In this document: positions 49,569-58,822 of the stretch, in pieces
Layout: every line of letters begins with the position of its first letter
Position numbering within the stretch: position 1 is the stretch's first letter
From: JAXMEQ01 sp046348225
GTDB taxonomy: Bacteria > Pseudomonadota > Gammaproteobacteria > Burkholderiales > Burkholderiaceae_C
Reading direction: 5' to 3'
Assembly: GCA_046348225.1 (NCBI GenBank)
Contig: JAXMEQ010000003.1
Coordinates: forward strand, 62,001-126,000
Length of the DNA: 64,000 nt
Made by a program: the position numbers and the translations under genes
The notes under the pieces: model-generated
Told to the model about the DNA's origin: nothing
Database searches by the model: none
What the model saw: only the letters and a program-made list of their open reading frames with translations

Positions 49569-50201
49569 TCAGGGCGGCACGGGCAGCGGTTTCGCGGCGG
49601 GCTTGGCCTGTTCGCGCTGGCGCTTTTCCTGGCGTTCACGCCGCTCGCGCGCCTGTTGCTCCCGTTCCTGGCGCTTGCGCGCCTGTGCGGCAGCCGCTGC
49701 GGCGCGCTGCTGCTGTGTGGCGGCCCGCGTGGCGGCCGGGTCACCCGCCGGCACCGCAGGGGCCAGCGAGTTTGCCGTCCGGGCCGCGCGATCTTCCGAC
49801 TTGCGCGCAGCGCGCGCCTCCCGATCGGCCTGATCGGCGAGCGCATCTGCGCGTTGCTGGTCGGTGCGCAGGCCGCTGCCCGCAGTGGCCCGATTGTCCA
49901 GCCGCTGCTGCTGCGCGGCACCTTTTTGCCGCCGCTCTTCGTCGTTGAGCGATACCTCCTGGCGCCGCAAGTCGGCCAGAGCGTCGCGCCGGCGGGCCCG
50001 GGCCTCTTCTAGACAGTCGTTGACGGCAAACCGGCGCTGGCATGCCGCCTCTTCCTGACTGAAGCGCTGCTGCGCTGCACTGCGCTCGACGGCGATGCGA
50101 CTGCGCTCCGACGCGAGCCGCGCCTGAAGGTCATTATGGGTCTCAGCCCGCACCGATACTGCGCAAGCTGCTACAAAAAAAATAGCAAAAAGTGGCTTCA
50201 T
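49569..50201 (-). CDS. Exported Arg/Ala/Gln-rich coiled-coil protein of unknown function
   Basis: 210 residues: signal peptide (PLFAIFFVAACAVSVRA) followed by an almost uninterrupted charged helix with two Cys (QEEAACQRRFAVNDCLEEAR) and a Lys/Arg/Gln tail ending in Pro. Probably a periplasmic coiled coil. The first ~19 codons overlap repeat copy F, which encodes the hydrophobic core of the signal. ATG overlaps the zapE stop (TGATG), so it is coupled to the lpdA-zapE transcript. Confidence 0.75.
   Translation of the reverse strand: MKPLFAIFFVAACAVSVRAETHNDLQARLASERSRIAVERSAAQQRFSQEEAACQRRFAVNDCLEEARARRRDALADLRRQEVSLNDEERRQKGAAQQQRLDNRATAGSGLRTDQQRADALADQADREARAARKSEDRAARTANSLAPAVPAGDPAATRAATQQQRAAAAAAQARKRQEREQQARERRERQEKRQREQAKPAAKPLPVPP
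50143..50187 (-). repeat. Dispersed hairpin repeat, copy F (in a signal-peptide region)
   Basis: On the plus strand CAGCCCGCACCGATACTGCG CAAGC precedes the stem TGCTA (50169-50173) / TAGCA (50183-50187) with an A-rich loop. This is the reverse complement of the arrangement in copies B-E and G. Here it runs in the same direction as the gene it lies in. Confidence 0.8.
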
Positions 50202-51301
50202 CAGGTCAGCCTGGTGTCTACAGTGCGACGCTCCAGCGCCAGAAACTCGGCCGATTGCATCTCGTTCAGGCGCGAGATGGTGCGCGGAAACTCGTGGGCC
50301 ATGGGGCCTTCCGTGTACAGCTGATCGGGTGGCACGGCCGCCGACATGATGAGCTTGACGCGCCGGTCGTACAGCACATCCACCAGCCAGGTGAAGCGTC
50401 TCGCCTCCGAAGCGTTGCGCACAAACATCTGGGGCACGTCAGACAGCAGCACGGTGTGGAATTGCGTCGCGATCTCCAGATAGTCGTTCTGCGAGCGCGG
50501 ACCGCCACAGAGGGTGCGGAAGTCGAACCACACCACGCCCCCCGCCTTGCGACGGGCGCGGATCTCACGCGCCTCGATGTGCAGTACCGGATCTTCGTCA
50601 TGGCTTTCCGCCAGGCGCGTGAAGGCTTCGTCCATCTGCGCATCGGCCTCGGGGCCCAGCGGCGTGTGGTACAGCCGGACCTGCTCCATGGTTCGGCGCC
50701 GGTAGTCGGTGCCGTTGTCCACATTGATCACTTCCAGCCGCTGCTTGAGCAGTTCGATGGCCGGCAGGATCCGGTCGCGGTGCAGGCCATTGGGGTACAG
50801 ATCGTCCGGGTGAAAGTTCGAGGTGGTGACGAAACCCACGCCGTTGTCGAACAGCGCCGCCAGCAGGCGGTGCAGGATCATGGCGTCGGTGATGTCGGCC
50901 ACATGGAACTCGTCAAAGCACAGCAGGCGGTAGCGCCTGGCCATGCGCTTGCCGAGTTCGTCCAGCGGATTCACGGTGCCTTGCAGGTCGGCCAGCTCGC
51001 GGTGGACCTCGCGCATGAACTCGTGGAAGTGCAGGCGCGTCTTGCGCACGATGGGTACTGCATTGAAGAAGCAGTCCATCAGGAAGCTCTTGCCGCGGCC
51101 CACGCCGCCAAACATGTAGACGCCGCGCGGAATGGCGGGCCGGTTGATCAGCTTCTTCAGGGCGTTGGAGCGCTGCTCCTTGTAGTCCGCCCACTCGCGG
51201 GCGCAGCGCTCGAGGGCCTCGACGGCGCGGAGCTGGGCGGGGTCACTCTGGTAACCCCGCGCCAGCAGCTCAGCGGCGTAGGCTTCGTGGACGGATGGCA
51301 C
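50201..51301 (-). CDS. zapE: Cell-division ATPase ZapE (AFG1-like)
   Basis: 366 residues with Walker A in MFGGVGRGKSFLMDCFFNAV, Walker B in RLLCFDEFHVADITDAMI, sensor TTSNFHPDDLYPNGLHRDR and late WFDFRTLCGGPRSQNDYLEI, as in AFG1-like ATPases. ZapE acts on the Z ring in E. coli, especially in stressed cells. The start is one base from the lpdA stop, placing it in the 2-oxoglutarate dehydrogenase operon. Confidence 0.94.
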   Translation of the reverse strand: MPSVHEAYAAELLARGYQSDPAQLRAVEALERCAREWADYKEQRSNALKKLINRPAIPRGVYMFGGVGRGKSFLMDCFFNAVPIVRKTRLHFHEFMREVHRELADLQGTVNPLDELGKRMARRYRLLCFDEFHVADITDAMILHRLLAALFDNGVGFVTTSNFHPDDLYPNGLHRDRILPAIELLKQRLEVINVDNGTDYRRRTMEQVRLYHTPLGPEADAQMDEAFTRLAESHDEDPVLHIEAREIRARRKAGGVVWFDFRTLCGGPRSQNDYLEIATQFHTVLLSDVPQMFVRNASEARRFTWLVDVLYDRRVKLIMSAAVPPDQLYTEGPMAHEFPRTISRLNEMQSAEFLALERRTVDTRLT

Positions 51302-51302
51302 G

Positions 51303-52730
51303 TCAGAAGTTCAGCGTGCGCTTGTCGACCGCCAGCGCGGCTTCCTTGGTGGCTTCACTCAGCGACGGATGGGCGTGGCAGATGCGCGCAATGTCTTCCG
51401 CGCTGGCCTTGAACTCCATGGCCACCACGGCCTCGGCAATCAGCTCGCTGGCCATGGGCCCCACGATGTGCACACCGAGGATCTCGTCCGTGGCGGCATC
51501 GGCCAGGAACTTGACCATGCCGGTGGTGTCGCCGAGTGCCCGCGCGCGGCCGTTGGCCAGGAACGGGAAGGTGCCGGCCTTGTACTTCACGCCATCGGCC
51601 TTGAGCTGCTGCTCGGTACGGCCGACCCAGGCAATTTCGGGGCTGGTGTAGATCACCCAGGGAATGGTGTTGAAGTTCACATGCCCGTGCTGGCCCGCGA
51701 TGCGCTCGGCCACGGCCACGCCCTCTTCCTCGGCCTTGTGCGCGAGCATCGGGCCGCGCACCACGTCACCCACCGCCCAAACGCCGGGCAGGTTGGTCCG
51801 GCAGTCCGCGTCCACCACGATGGCGCCCCGCTCGTCCAGTTGCAGACCCACCGCTTCGGCGTTAAGGCCGATGGTGTTGGGCACGCGGCCGATGGACACG
51901 ATGAGTTTGTCCACCTCCAGCGACAGGGCTTCGCCCTTGGCGTTGGTGTAGGCGACTGAAACGCCCTTCTTGCCGGACTTGATTTCGCCCACCTTCACGC
52001 CCAGCTCGATCTTCAGGCCCTGCTTGTCAAACGCCTTCTTGGCTTCCCGGGCGATCTGTTCGTCCACCGCACCCAGGAACGTGGGCAGACCTTCGAGCAC
52101 GGTCACTTCCGAGCCCAGACGGCGCCAGACCGAGCCCATCTCCAGGCCGATCACGCCCGAGCCGATCAGGCCCAACTTCTTCGGCACGGCGCCGATGCGC
52201 AAGGCACCGTCATTGGACAGCACGTTGACCTCGTCAAACGGCACCCCGGGCAGCGCGCGGGCGTTGGAGCCGGTAGCGACGATGATCTGCTTGCCGGTGA
52301 GGCTTTCTTCGGTAGCACCCACCACCTTGATCTCATACGCACGGTCGGCCATCTTCACGAACGAACCCCGCCCGTGGAAGAAGCTGACCTTGTTCTTCTT
52401 GAACAGGTACAGGATGCCGTCGTTGTTCTGCTTCACCACGGCGTCCTTGCGGGCAATCATCTTGCCCAGGTCCAGGCCCAGGCCCTTGACCTCAATGCCA
52501 TGGTCAGCAAAGTGCTTGCCGGCATGCTCGAAGTGCTCGGACGACTGCAGCAGAGCCTTGGACGGGATGCAGCCCACGTTGGTGCAGGTGCCGCCCGGTG
52601 CCGGGCCGCCCTTGTCATTTTTCCATTCGTCAATGCAGGCCACGTTGAAGCCCAGCTGCGCGGCGCGGATGGCCGCGATGTAGCCACCAGGACCGCCGCC
52701 GATGACGATCACGTCAAATTGCTTGCTCAT
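51303..52730 (-). CDS. lpdA: Dihydrolipoamide dehydrogenase (E3)
   Basis: 475 residues. FAD site VIVIGGGPGGYIAAIRAAQL, redox disulfide in GGTCTNVGCIPSKALL, NAD site LGLIGSGVIGLEMGSVWRRL, and active-site HAHPSLSEATKEAAL are intact. It re-oxidises the lipoyl group of E2 with NAD+. A GAGGA ribosome site overlaps the odhB stop; the three complex genes are contiguous. Confidence 0.97.
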   Translation of the reverse strand: MSKQFDVIVIGGGPGGYIAAIRAAQLGFNVACIDEWKNDKGGPAPGGTCTNVGCIPSKALLQSSEHFEHAGKHFADHGIEVKGLGLDLGKMIARKDAVVKQNNDGILYLFKKNKVSFFHGRGSFVKMADRAYEIKVVGATEESLTGKQIIVATGSNARALPGVPFDEVNVLSNDGALRIGAVPKKLGLIGSGVIGLEMGSVWRRLGSEVTVLEGLPTFLGAVDEQIAREAKKAFDKQGLKIELGVKVGEIKSGKKGVSVAYTNAKGEALSLEVDKLIVSIGRVPNTIGLNAEAVGLQLDERGAIVVDADCRTNLPGVWAVGDVVRGPMLAHKAEEEGVAVAERIAGQHGHVNFNTIPWVIYTSPEIAWVGRTEQQLKADGVKYKAGTFPFLANGRARALGDTTGMVKFLADAATDEILGVHIVGPMASELIAEAVVAMEFKASAEDIARICHAHPSLSEATKEAALAVDKRTLNF

Positions 52731-52739
52731 GTCGGATCC

Positions 52740-53999
52740 TCAGATGTCGAAGAGCAGGCGGGCCGGGTCTTCAAGCGCTTCCTTCATCGCCACCAGGCCG
52801 AGCACGGCTTCACGGCCATCGATGATGCGGTGGTCGTAGCTCATGGCCAGGTAGTTGATAGGACGCACCACCACCTGGCCGTTCTCCACCACGGCACGGT
52901 CCTTGGTGGCGTGCACGCCCAGAATGGCCGACTGCGGCGGGTTGATGATGGGGGTCGACAGCATGGAGCCGAACACGCCACCGTTGGAGATGGAGAAGGT
53001 GCCGCCCGTCATCTCTTCGATGCCCAGCTTGCCGTCGCGCGCCTTGGCGCCGTATTCGGCGATCTTCTTCTCGATGTCGGCAAAGCTCATCTGGTCGGCG
53101 TTTCGCAGGATGGGCACCACCAGGCCGCGCGGCGAACCGACGGCGATGCCGATGTCAAAGTAGCCGTGGTAGACGATGTCGTTGCCGTCCACGGATGCAT
53201 TGAGCACCGGGTACTTCTTGAGCGCATGGACCGCTGCCTTCACGAAGAAGCTCATGAAGCCGATCTTGACGCCGTGCTCCTTCTCGAACTTCTCCTGGAA
53301 GCGCTTGCGCATCTCCATCACGGGCGCCATGTTGACTTCGTTGAAGGTCGTGAGGATGGCGTTGGTCGACTGCGACTGGAGCAAACGCTCCGCCACGCGG
53401 GCGCGCAGGCGGCTCATGGGCACGCGCTGCTCGGGGCGGTCACCCAGGTCGGGCGTGGCCGGGCCGGCCACCTGCGGCAGCGCGGTGCGGGGAGCTCCGG
53501 TGGGGATGGCCACCGCGGGCGCCGCCGCAGGCTTGACACCCGCCGCCACGGCGCCGAGTACGTCACCCTTGGTCACACGGCCGTCCTTGCCTGTGCCGGG
53601 CACCGAGCCGGCCGAGAGGTTGTTGTCCGCCATGAGCTTGGCCGCGGCGGGCATGGCCACGCCGGCCTTGGTGCCAGCCGTTGCGGCGGCGGCGACAGGC
53701 GCGGCCGCCGCTGCCACCGGCGCCGGGGCTGCGGCTGGCGCTGCCACAGCGCCCTTGCCTTCGGTGTCAATCTTTGCGATGAGCTGTTCGGCGACCACGG
53801 TGCCACCGTCAGCGACCACGATCTCGGCCAGCACGCCGGCAGCCGGTGCCGGCACTTCGAGTACCACCTTGTCGGTTTCGATCTCGATCAGGATTTCGTC
53901 GATCGCCACCACATCGCCGGCCTTCTTCTTCCACTGCAACATCGTCGCTTCTGCCACGGACTCCGACAGCTGCGGGACTTTCACTTCTACGATAGCCAT
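52740..53999 (-). CDS. odhB: 2-oxoglutarate dehydrogenase E2, dihydrolipoyl succinyltransferase
   Basis: 419 residues: one lipoyl domain with the modified Lys in EIETDKVVLEVPAP, Ala-rich linkers, a peripheral subunit-binding domain (AAKLMADNNLSAGSVPGTGK) and the catalytic domain ending in LAMSYDHRIIDGREAVLGLV with the active His. It transfers succinyl from lipoate to CoA. It is 19 bases downstream of sucA. Confidence 0.97.
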   Translation of the reverse strand: MAIVEVKVPQLSESVAEATMLQWKKKAGDVVAIDEILIEIETDKVVLEVPAPAAGVLAEIVVADGGTVVAEQLIAKIDTEGKGAVAAPAAAPAPVAAAAAPVAAAATAGTKAGVAMPAAAKLMADNNLSAGSVPGTGKDGRVTKGDVLGAVAAGVKPAAAPAVAIPTGAPRTALPQVAGPATPDLGDRPEQRVPMSRLRARVAERLLQSQSTNAILTTFNEVNMAPVMEMRKRFQEKFEKEHGVKIGFMSFFVKAAVHALKKYPVLNASVDGNDIVYHGYFDIGIAVGSPRGLVVPILRNADQMSFADIEKKIAEYGAKARDGKLGIEEMTGGTFSISNGGVFGSMLSTPIINPPQSAILGVHATKDRAVVENGQVVVRPINYLAMSYDHRIIDGREAVLGLVAMKEALEDPARLLFDI

Positions 54000-54018
54000 T
54001 TTGAATTTTTCCTAAAAC

Positions 54019-56913
54019 TTATTTCGTGAGGACAAAGCCCTTGAGCTTGCCGAAGGCACCGTCCACCAGGGCCTTTTGCTGCTCCTGGTGCAGATGCGAA
54101 TAGCCCACGGCGGGTGACGCGGAGGCCGCGCGCCCGGAGTAACCGAGCTTCTGCCCTTCCAGCATGTTTTCGTGGATGTAGTGCTGCACGAAGAACCAGG
54201 CGCCCTGGTTCTGCGGCTCGTCCTGGCACCAGACGATGTCGGTGGCGTTCGGATACTTCTTGAGCTCGGCCGCGAAGGCCTTGTGCGGAAACGGGTAAAG
54301 CTGCTCGACGCGCAGGATGGCCACGTCGTCGGCTTCCTTCTCATCGCGCTTCTTGGCCAGGTCGTAGTACACCTTGCCCGAGCAGGCGATCACGCGCTTG
54401 ACCTTGTCGGCCTTCTTGTTCACTTCTTCCTTGTGCTCGGGAATCACCGTCTGGAACTGGCCCTTCGTGAATTCGGACAGCGGCGACGTGGCGTCCTTGT
54501 TGCGCAGCAGCGACTTGGGGGTCATGATCACCAGCGGCTTGCGCAGGTTGCGGATCATTTGCCGGCGCAGCAGGTGGAAGATCTGGCTGGCCGTCGTCGG
54601 CTGGACGACCTGCATGTTGGTGTCGGCGCTGAGCTGCATGAAGCGCTCCAGACGGGCCGAGCTGTGCTCGGGGCCCTGCCCTTCGTAGCCGTGCGGCAGC
54701 ATCAGCGTGATGCCGTTGACGCGGCCCCACTTCACCTCGCCTGAAGCGATGAACTGGTCGATCACCACCTGCGCTCCGTTGGCAAAATCGCCGAACTGGG
54801 CTTCCCAGATCACCAGGGTGTTGGGGTCGTTCGAGGCGTAGCCGTATTCGAAGCCCAGCACGGCTTCCTCGGACAGGATCGAGTCGATCACCACGAACGG
54901 AGCCTGGTTCTCGGCCACGTTCTGCAGCGGCACATAGGTGCCGATGTCCCACTTCTCGCGGTTCTGGTCGTGCAGCACGGCATGGCGGTGGGTGAAGGTG
55001 CCACGGCCGCAGTCTTCGCCCGACAGGCGCACCGGGTAGCCGCTGGCGACCAGCGACGCAAAGGCCATGTGTTCGCCCATGCCCCAGTCCACATTGACCT
55101 CGCCACGGCCCATGGCCGCGCGGTCGTCCAGTACCTTCTTGACCAGCGGGTGCGGCGTGAAGTTGGCCGGCACCGTGGTGATTTTTTCCGCCAGGCGCTT
55201 CCACTCGGCCATCGGAATCGCCGTGTCCGCCGCGTCCGTCCACTTGCGGTTGAGGTACGGGCTCCAGTCCACCGCGAACTTGCTCTTGAAGTTGGTCAAC
55301 ACCGGGTCCACCGTGTGCTTGCCCGCGTCCATGGCGGCCCGGTAGGCCTTGACCATGTCGTCGCCCAGCGTGGCGCCCAGGCCCTGCGCCGCCAGCTTGT
55401 CGGCGTACAGCTTGCGCGTGCCCGGGTGGGCGGCAATCTTCTTGTACATGAGCGGCTGGGTGAGCGAGGGCGTGTCCTGCTCGTTGTGTCCCAGCTTGCG
55501 GAAGCAGACGATGTCCACCACCACGTCCTTGGCGAACTCCATGCGGTAATCCAGCGCGATCTGGGTGGCCAGCACCACGGCCTCGGGGTCGTCGCCGTTC
55601 ACGTGCAGCACCGGCGCCTCGATCATCTTGACCACGTCCGAGCAGTACAGCGTCGAGCGGCTGTCACGCGGGTCGCTGGTGGTGAAGCCGATCTGGTTGT
55701 TGATCACGATGTGCACCGTGCCGCCCGTGAAGTAGCCGCGGGTTTCCGCCAGCGCCAGCGTTTCCATCACCACGCCCTGGCCCGCGAACGCGGCGTCGCC
55801 GTGCACCTGCACTGGCAGCACCTGCTTGCCCTGCGGGTCGGCACGGCGGTCCATGCGGGCGCGTACCGAGCCTTCGACCACCGGGTTGACGATCTCCAGG
55901 TGCGAGGGGTTGAATGCCAGGCTCAGGTGCACCGGGCCACCGGGGGTGGTCACGTCGGAGCTGAAACCCTGGTGGTACTTCACGTCACCGGCCGGCAGTT
56001 CTTCCTTGGCCGTGTGGTCGAACTCGGCAAACAGGTCTGCCGGCATCTTGCCCAGCGAGTTCACCAGCACGTTCAGGCGGCCACGGTGGGCCATGCCGAT
56101 CACGATTTCCTGCACGCCCTTGGCGCCGGCCTGCTGGATCAGTTCGTCCATCGAGGCGATGAAGCTTTCACCGCCTTCGAGCGAGAAGCGCTTCTGGCCC
56201 ACGTACTTCGTGTGCAGGAATCGCTCAAGGCCTTCGGCCGCGGTCAGGCGGTCGAGGATGTGCTTCTTCTTCTCGGCCGTGAAATTCGGTTTGCTGCGGA
56301 TGCTTTCGAGTTTCTGCTGCCACCAGCGCTTCTTGTTCTGGTCGGTGATGTACATGTACTCGGCACCAATGGTGCCGCAGTACGTCTCGCGCAGCGCGTT
56401 GATGAGCTCGCGCAGCGACATGGTTTCCTTGCCGAAGAACGTGTTGCTGGTGTTGAACACGGTTTCCTGGTCGGCGTCGCTGAAGCCGTAGAACGACGGG
56501 TCCAGCTCGGGGATTTTTTCGCGCTCGGTGCGCTTGAGCGGGTCAAGATCCGCCCAGCGCTGGCCCACGTTGCGGTACGCGGCAATGAGCTGCTGCACGG
56601 CAGTGCGCTTGCGACCCATCTCGGAGTCGGCGCCGCTGGCCTGCACCACGCGGGTGCCGCCCTGCTTGGCCCGCTCGGCGAAGGCATTGACCACGGGCAG
56701 GTGGGGCACATCCTTGGCGTTCGAGCCGTCCACGGCCGGCACATGCTGGAGCGCGTCGAAGTAGTCGCGCCAGTTGTCGGGCACGCTGCCGGGGTTGGCG
56801 AGGTAGTTTTCGTACATCTCCTCGACGTAGGGCGCATTGCCGCCGAAGAGGTAGGAGTTGCCCTGATAGGCAGTGTAGACAGACGCCGTTGACGGCGTCG
56901 ATTGATCGCTCAT
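54019..56913 (-). CDS. sucA: 2-oxoglutarate dehydrogenase E1
   Basis: 964 residues. The N-terminus (YQGNSYLFGGNAPYVEEMYE) is the E2-binding segment; the ThDP motif is HVNGDDPEAVVLATQIALD, with GMAHRGRLNVLVNSLGKMPA and FGYASNDPNTLVIWEAQFGD. It decarboxylates 2-oxoglutarate onto lipoyl-E2, a key TCA step. GGAGG stands just before the ATG. First gene of sucA-odhB-lpdA-zapE. Confidence 0.98.
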   Translation of the reverse strand: MSDQSTPSTASVYTAYQGNSYLFGGNAPYVEEMYENYLANPGSVPDNWRDYFDALQHVPAVDGSNAKDVPHLPVVNAFAERAKQGGTRVVQASGADSEMGRKRTAVQQLIAAYRNVGQRWADLDPLKRTEREKIPELDPSFYGFSDADQETVFNTSNTFFGKETMSLRELINALRETYCGTIGAEYMYITDQNKKRWWQQKLESIRSKPNFTAEKKKHILDRLTAAEGLERFLHTKYVGQKRFSLEGGESFIASMDELIQQAGAKGVQEIVIGMAHRGRLNVLVNSLGKMPADLFAEFDHTAKEELPAGDVKYHQGFSSDVTTPGGPVHLSLAFNPSHLEIVNPVVEGSVRARMDRRADPQGKQVLPVQVHGDAAFAGQGVVMETLALAETRGYFTGGTVHIVINNQIGFTTSDPRDSRSTLYCSDVVKMIEAPVLHVNGDDPEAVVLATQIALDYRMEFAKDVVVDIVCFRKLGHNEQDTPSLTQPLMYKKIAAHPGTRKLYADKLAAQGLGATLGDDMVKAYRAAMDAGKHTVDPVLTNFKSKFAVDWSPYLNRKWTDAADTAIPMAEWKRLAEKITTVPANFTPHPLVKKVLDDRAAMGRGEVNVDWGMGEHMAFASLVASGYPVRLSGEDCGRGTFTHRHAVLHDQNREKWDIGTYVPLQNVAENQAPFVVIDSILSEEAVLGFEYGYASNDPNTLVIWEAQFGDFANGAQVVIDQFIASGEVKWGRVNGITLMLPHGYEGQGPEHSSARLERFMQLSADTNMQVVQPTTASQIFHLLRRQMIRNLRKPLVIMTPKSLLRNKDATSPLSEFTKGQFQTVIPEHKEEVNKKADKVKRVIACSGKVYYDLAKKRDEKEADDVAILRVEQLYPFPHKAFAAELKKYPNATDIVWCQDEPQNQGAWFFVQHYIHENMLEGQKLGYSGRAASASPAVGYSHLHQEQQKALVDGAFGKLKGFVLTK

Positions 56914-57032
56914 ATTCCGCTGACCTCCGTTTCCCTGCGGGAAACATTAGCTGGTTAAGAAAACCTTCCGCGACACGGCTGGACCGATTGGCGGATGCGA
57001 CTGTGGCTGGAAGGGGCCTAAGTACAACCCGA

Positions 57033-57062
57033 ATTGTGCCACCGATTCGGCCCGTGCACCAA
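57033..57062 (-). promoter_or_regulatory. Possible promoter of the sucA operon
   Basis: On the minus strand TTGGTG (57062-57057), an 18-base spacer and CACAAT (57038-57033). A CGGCCCG/CGGGCCG hairpin (57048-57073) overlaps its -35, near the end of soxB. Confidence 0.35.
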
Positions 57063-57088
57063 ACCGCGGGCCGGATCTGCGTACTTTT

Positions 57089-58804
57089 TCAGGCCAGACC
57101 GGGATTGCCCGCCATGCCCGGCAGGGCCGGTGTGTTGAGGCGGGGCGGGGCCACAGTGCGATGGGCCCTGAACCAGGTTTCGACCACATCCCAGACGGCA
57201 GGCCCGGCGTTCCTGCTGGCTTCGGCCACGGGCGCCCAGCCCGCCACCTTGTAGGTCTTGCCGGCCTCGATGGGCTGGCCATGGAGCCGCATGTCCTGGA
57301 TCCGCTGCCCCATCCGGGCCTGGGCGTCGCAGGTGTAGCTCATGCCGCCGACACGCACCATGTCGCCGCCCTGCTGGTAATACGGGTCGGGGTTGAACAG
57401 GTTGTCCGCCACGTCTTCCAGGATGGTCTTGATGGTCTCACCCGTCATGTCGGTCAGCGTGGTCCAGGGGTAGGTGATGGCGGTCTGGTCCATCAGGTGC
57501 TCCCGCGTGATCGCCTGGCCCGGCAGCAGCGAGGTGCCCCACCGGAAACCCGGCGAGAAGGCAATCTGCGCGCCGCGGACTTCCATCAGGGCGTCCAGCA
57601 CCAGCTGGTCAAAAGTGCCGTTGAAGTTGCCGCGGCGGTACAGCAGCCCTTCGGTGGTGGCCAGCTTTTCCTCGAGCCGCGCCTTGTAGGGCGCGCGCAC
57701 CTTGTCGATCAGCGCCGCCATGTCGCGATCGGGCGGCAGCAGGTTGGCGAACACCGGCAGCAGACGGTAGCGGAAGCCCGCGACCTTGCCAGCCTTGACG
57801 TCCAGGTCCAGCACGCCCAGAAACTTGCCGTTGCTGCCCGCATTGGTGACGATGGTCTGGCCGCCCGGGTTCTTCACCACCACCGGCAGGGGTACGCCGT
57901 CGTGCGTGTGGCCGCCGAGGATGGCGTCAATGCCGCTGACGCGCGAGGCGAGCTTGAGGTCGACATCCATGCCGTTGTGGCTCAACAGCACCACCGCCTG
58001 GGCGCCCCTGGCGCGCGCCTCGTTGACTGTGTCCTGCATCTCCTTTTCCTGGATCCCGAAGGTCCAGTTCGGTACCAGCCAACCCGGGTTGGCAATCGGG
58101 GTGTAGGGAAACGCCTGCCCGATGATCGCCACCGGGACGCCATTCATTTCACGCATCACCCAGGGCTTGAAGACGGGATCGTCGAAATCACGGGTCTTAA
58201 CGTTCTGTGCCAGGAACTCAATGCGGCCGGCAAAGTCCTTGTCCACCACCTCCTTGATGCGGGCCTCGCCGTAGGTGAAGTCCCAGTGGCCGGTCATCAG
58301 GTTTACGCCCAGCAGCTTGCAGGCATCCACCATGTCCTGGCCCTGTGTCCACAGCGCGGTGGCGCTGCCCTGCCAGGTGTCACCGCCGTCCAGCAACAGG
58401 GCGCCGGGGCGCGATGCCTTGAGCCGCTTGACCAGCGTGGCCAGGTGCGCGAAGCCGCCCACCTTGCCGTACTGGCGCGCCGCACGCTCAAAGTCCAGGA
58501 AAGTGAAGGCGTGGGCTTCCGGCGAGCCGGCGCGCAGGCCTGCTGCTTTGAGCAGGTGCTCCCCCACCAAGTGCGGCAGCTGCCCGCGCATGCCGGCCAC
58601 GCCGAGGTTGACCGACGGTTCGCGGAAGTACACCGGCAACAGTTGCGCATGGCAGTCGGTCATGTGCAGCAGGTGCACGTTGCCGCTGCGCGGCAGGTCA
58701 TAGAGCTGGGCGGCCTGCTGGGCAGACGCGTCCCTGGCCAGCGGGAAACCCGAGGCCATGGCCGCTGCCAGCACGCTCGCGAATTCGCGGCGGCTGAGGT
58801 TCAT
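57089..58804 (-). CDS. soxB: SoxB, thiosulfate-oxidising sulfohydrolase
   Basis: 571 residues, a dimanganese hydrolase of the 5'-nucleotidase fold. Tat signal (LSRREFASVLAAAMASGFP), then LLHMTDCHAQLLPVY, LLDGGDTWQGSAT, TGHWDFTYG, LLSHNGMDVDLK and LGGHTHDGVP. It hydrolyses sulfate from the SoxY-bound S-sulfonate in the periplasm. Last gene of the sox operon; 18 bases after soxX. Confidence 0.97.
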   Translation of the reverse strand: MNLSRREFASVLAAAMASGFPLARDASAQQAAQLYDLPRSGNVHLLHMTDCHAQLLPVYFREPSVNLGVAGMRGQLPHLVGEHLLKAAGLRAGSPEAHAFTFLDFERAARQYGKVGGFAHLATLVKRLKASRPGALLLDGGDTWQGSATALWTQGQDMVDACKLLGVNLMTGHWDFTYGEARIKEVVDKDFAGRIEFLAQNVKTRDFDDPVFKPWVMREMNGVPVAIIGQAFPYTPIANPGWLVPNWTFGIQEKEMQDTVNEARARGAQAVVLLSHNGMDVDLKLASRVSGIDAILGGHTHDGVPLPVVVKNPGGQTIVTNAGSNGKFLGVLDLDVKAGKVAGFRYRLLPVFANLLPPDRDMAALIDKVRAPYKARLEEKLATTEGLLYRRGNFNGTFDQLVLDALMEVRGAQIAFSPGFRWGTSLLPGQAITREHLMDQTAITYPWTTLTDMTGETIKTILEDVADNLFNPDPYYQQGGDMVRVGGMSYTCDAQARMGQRIQDMRLHGQPIEAGKTYKVAGWAPVAEASRNAGPAVWDVVETWFRAHRTVAPPRLNTPALPGMAGNPGLA

Positions 58805-58822
58805 GGTGTGTGCCGGTGCCCG

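Noticed and set aside
54970..56892. Long plus-strand open frame opposite sucA
   Set aside because: Antisense shadow of a certain enzyme gene with no start context and no recognisable domain.
57048..57073. GC-rich hairpin between soxB and sucA as terminator
   Set aside because: Stem CGGCCCG/CGGGCCG is good but no T tract follows in the sox direction, and it overlaps a possible sucA promoter; left as an unassigned hairpin.
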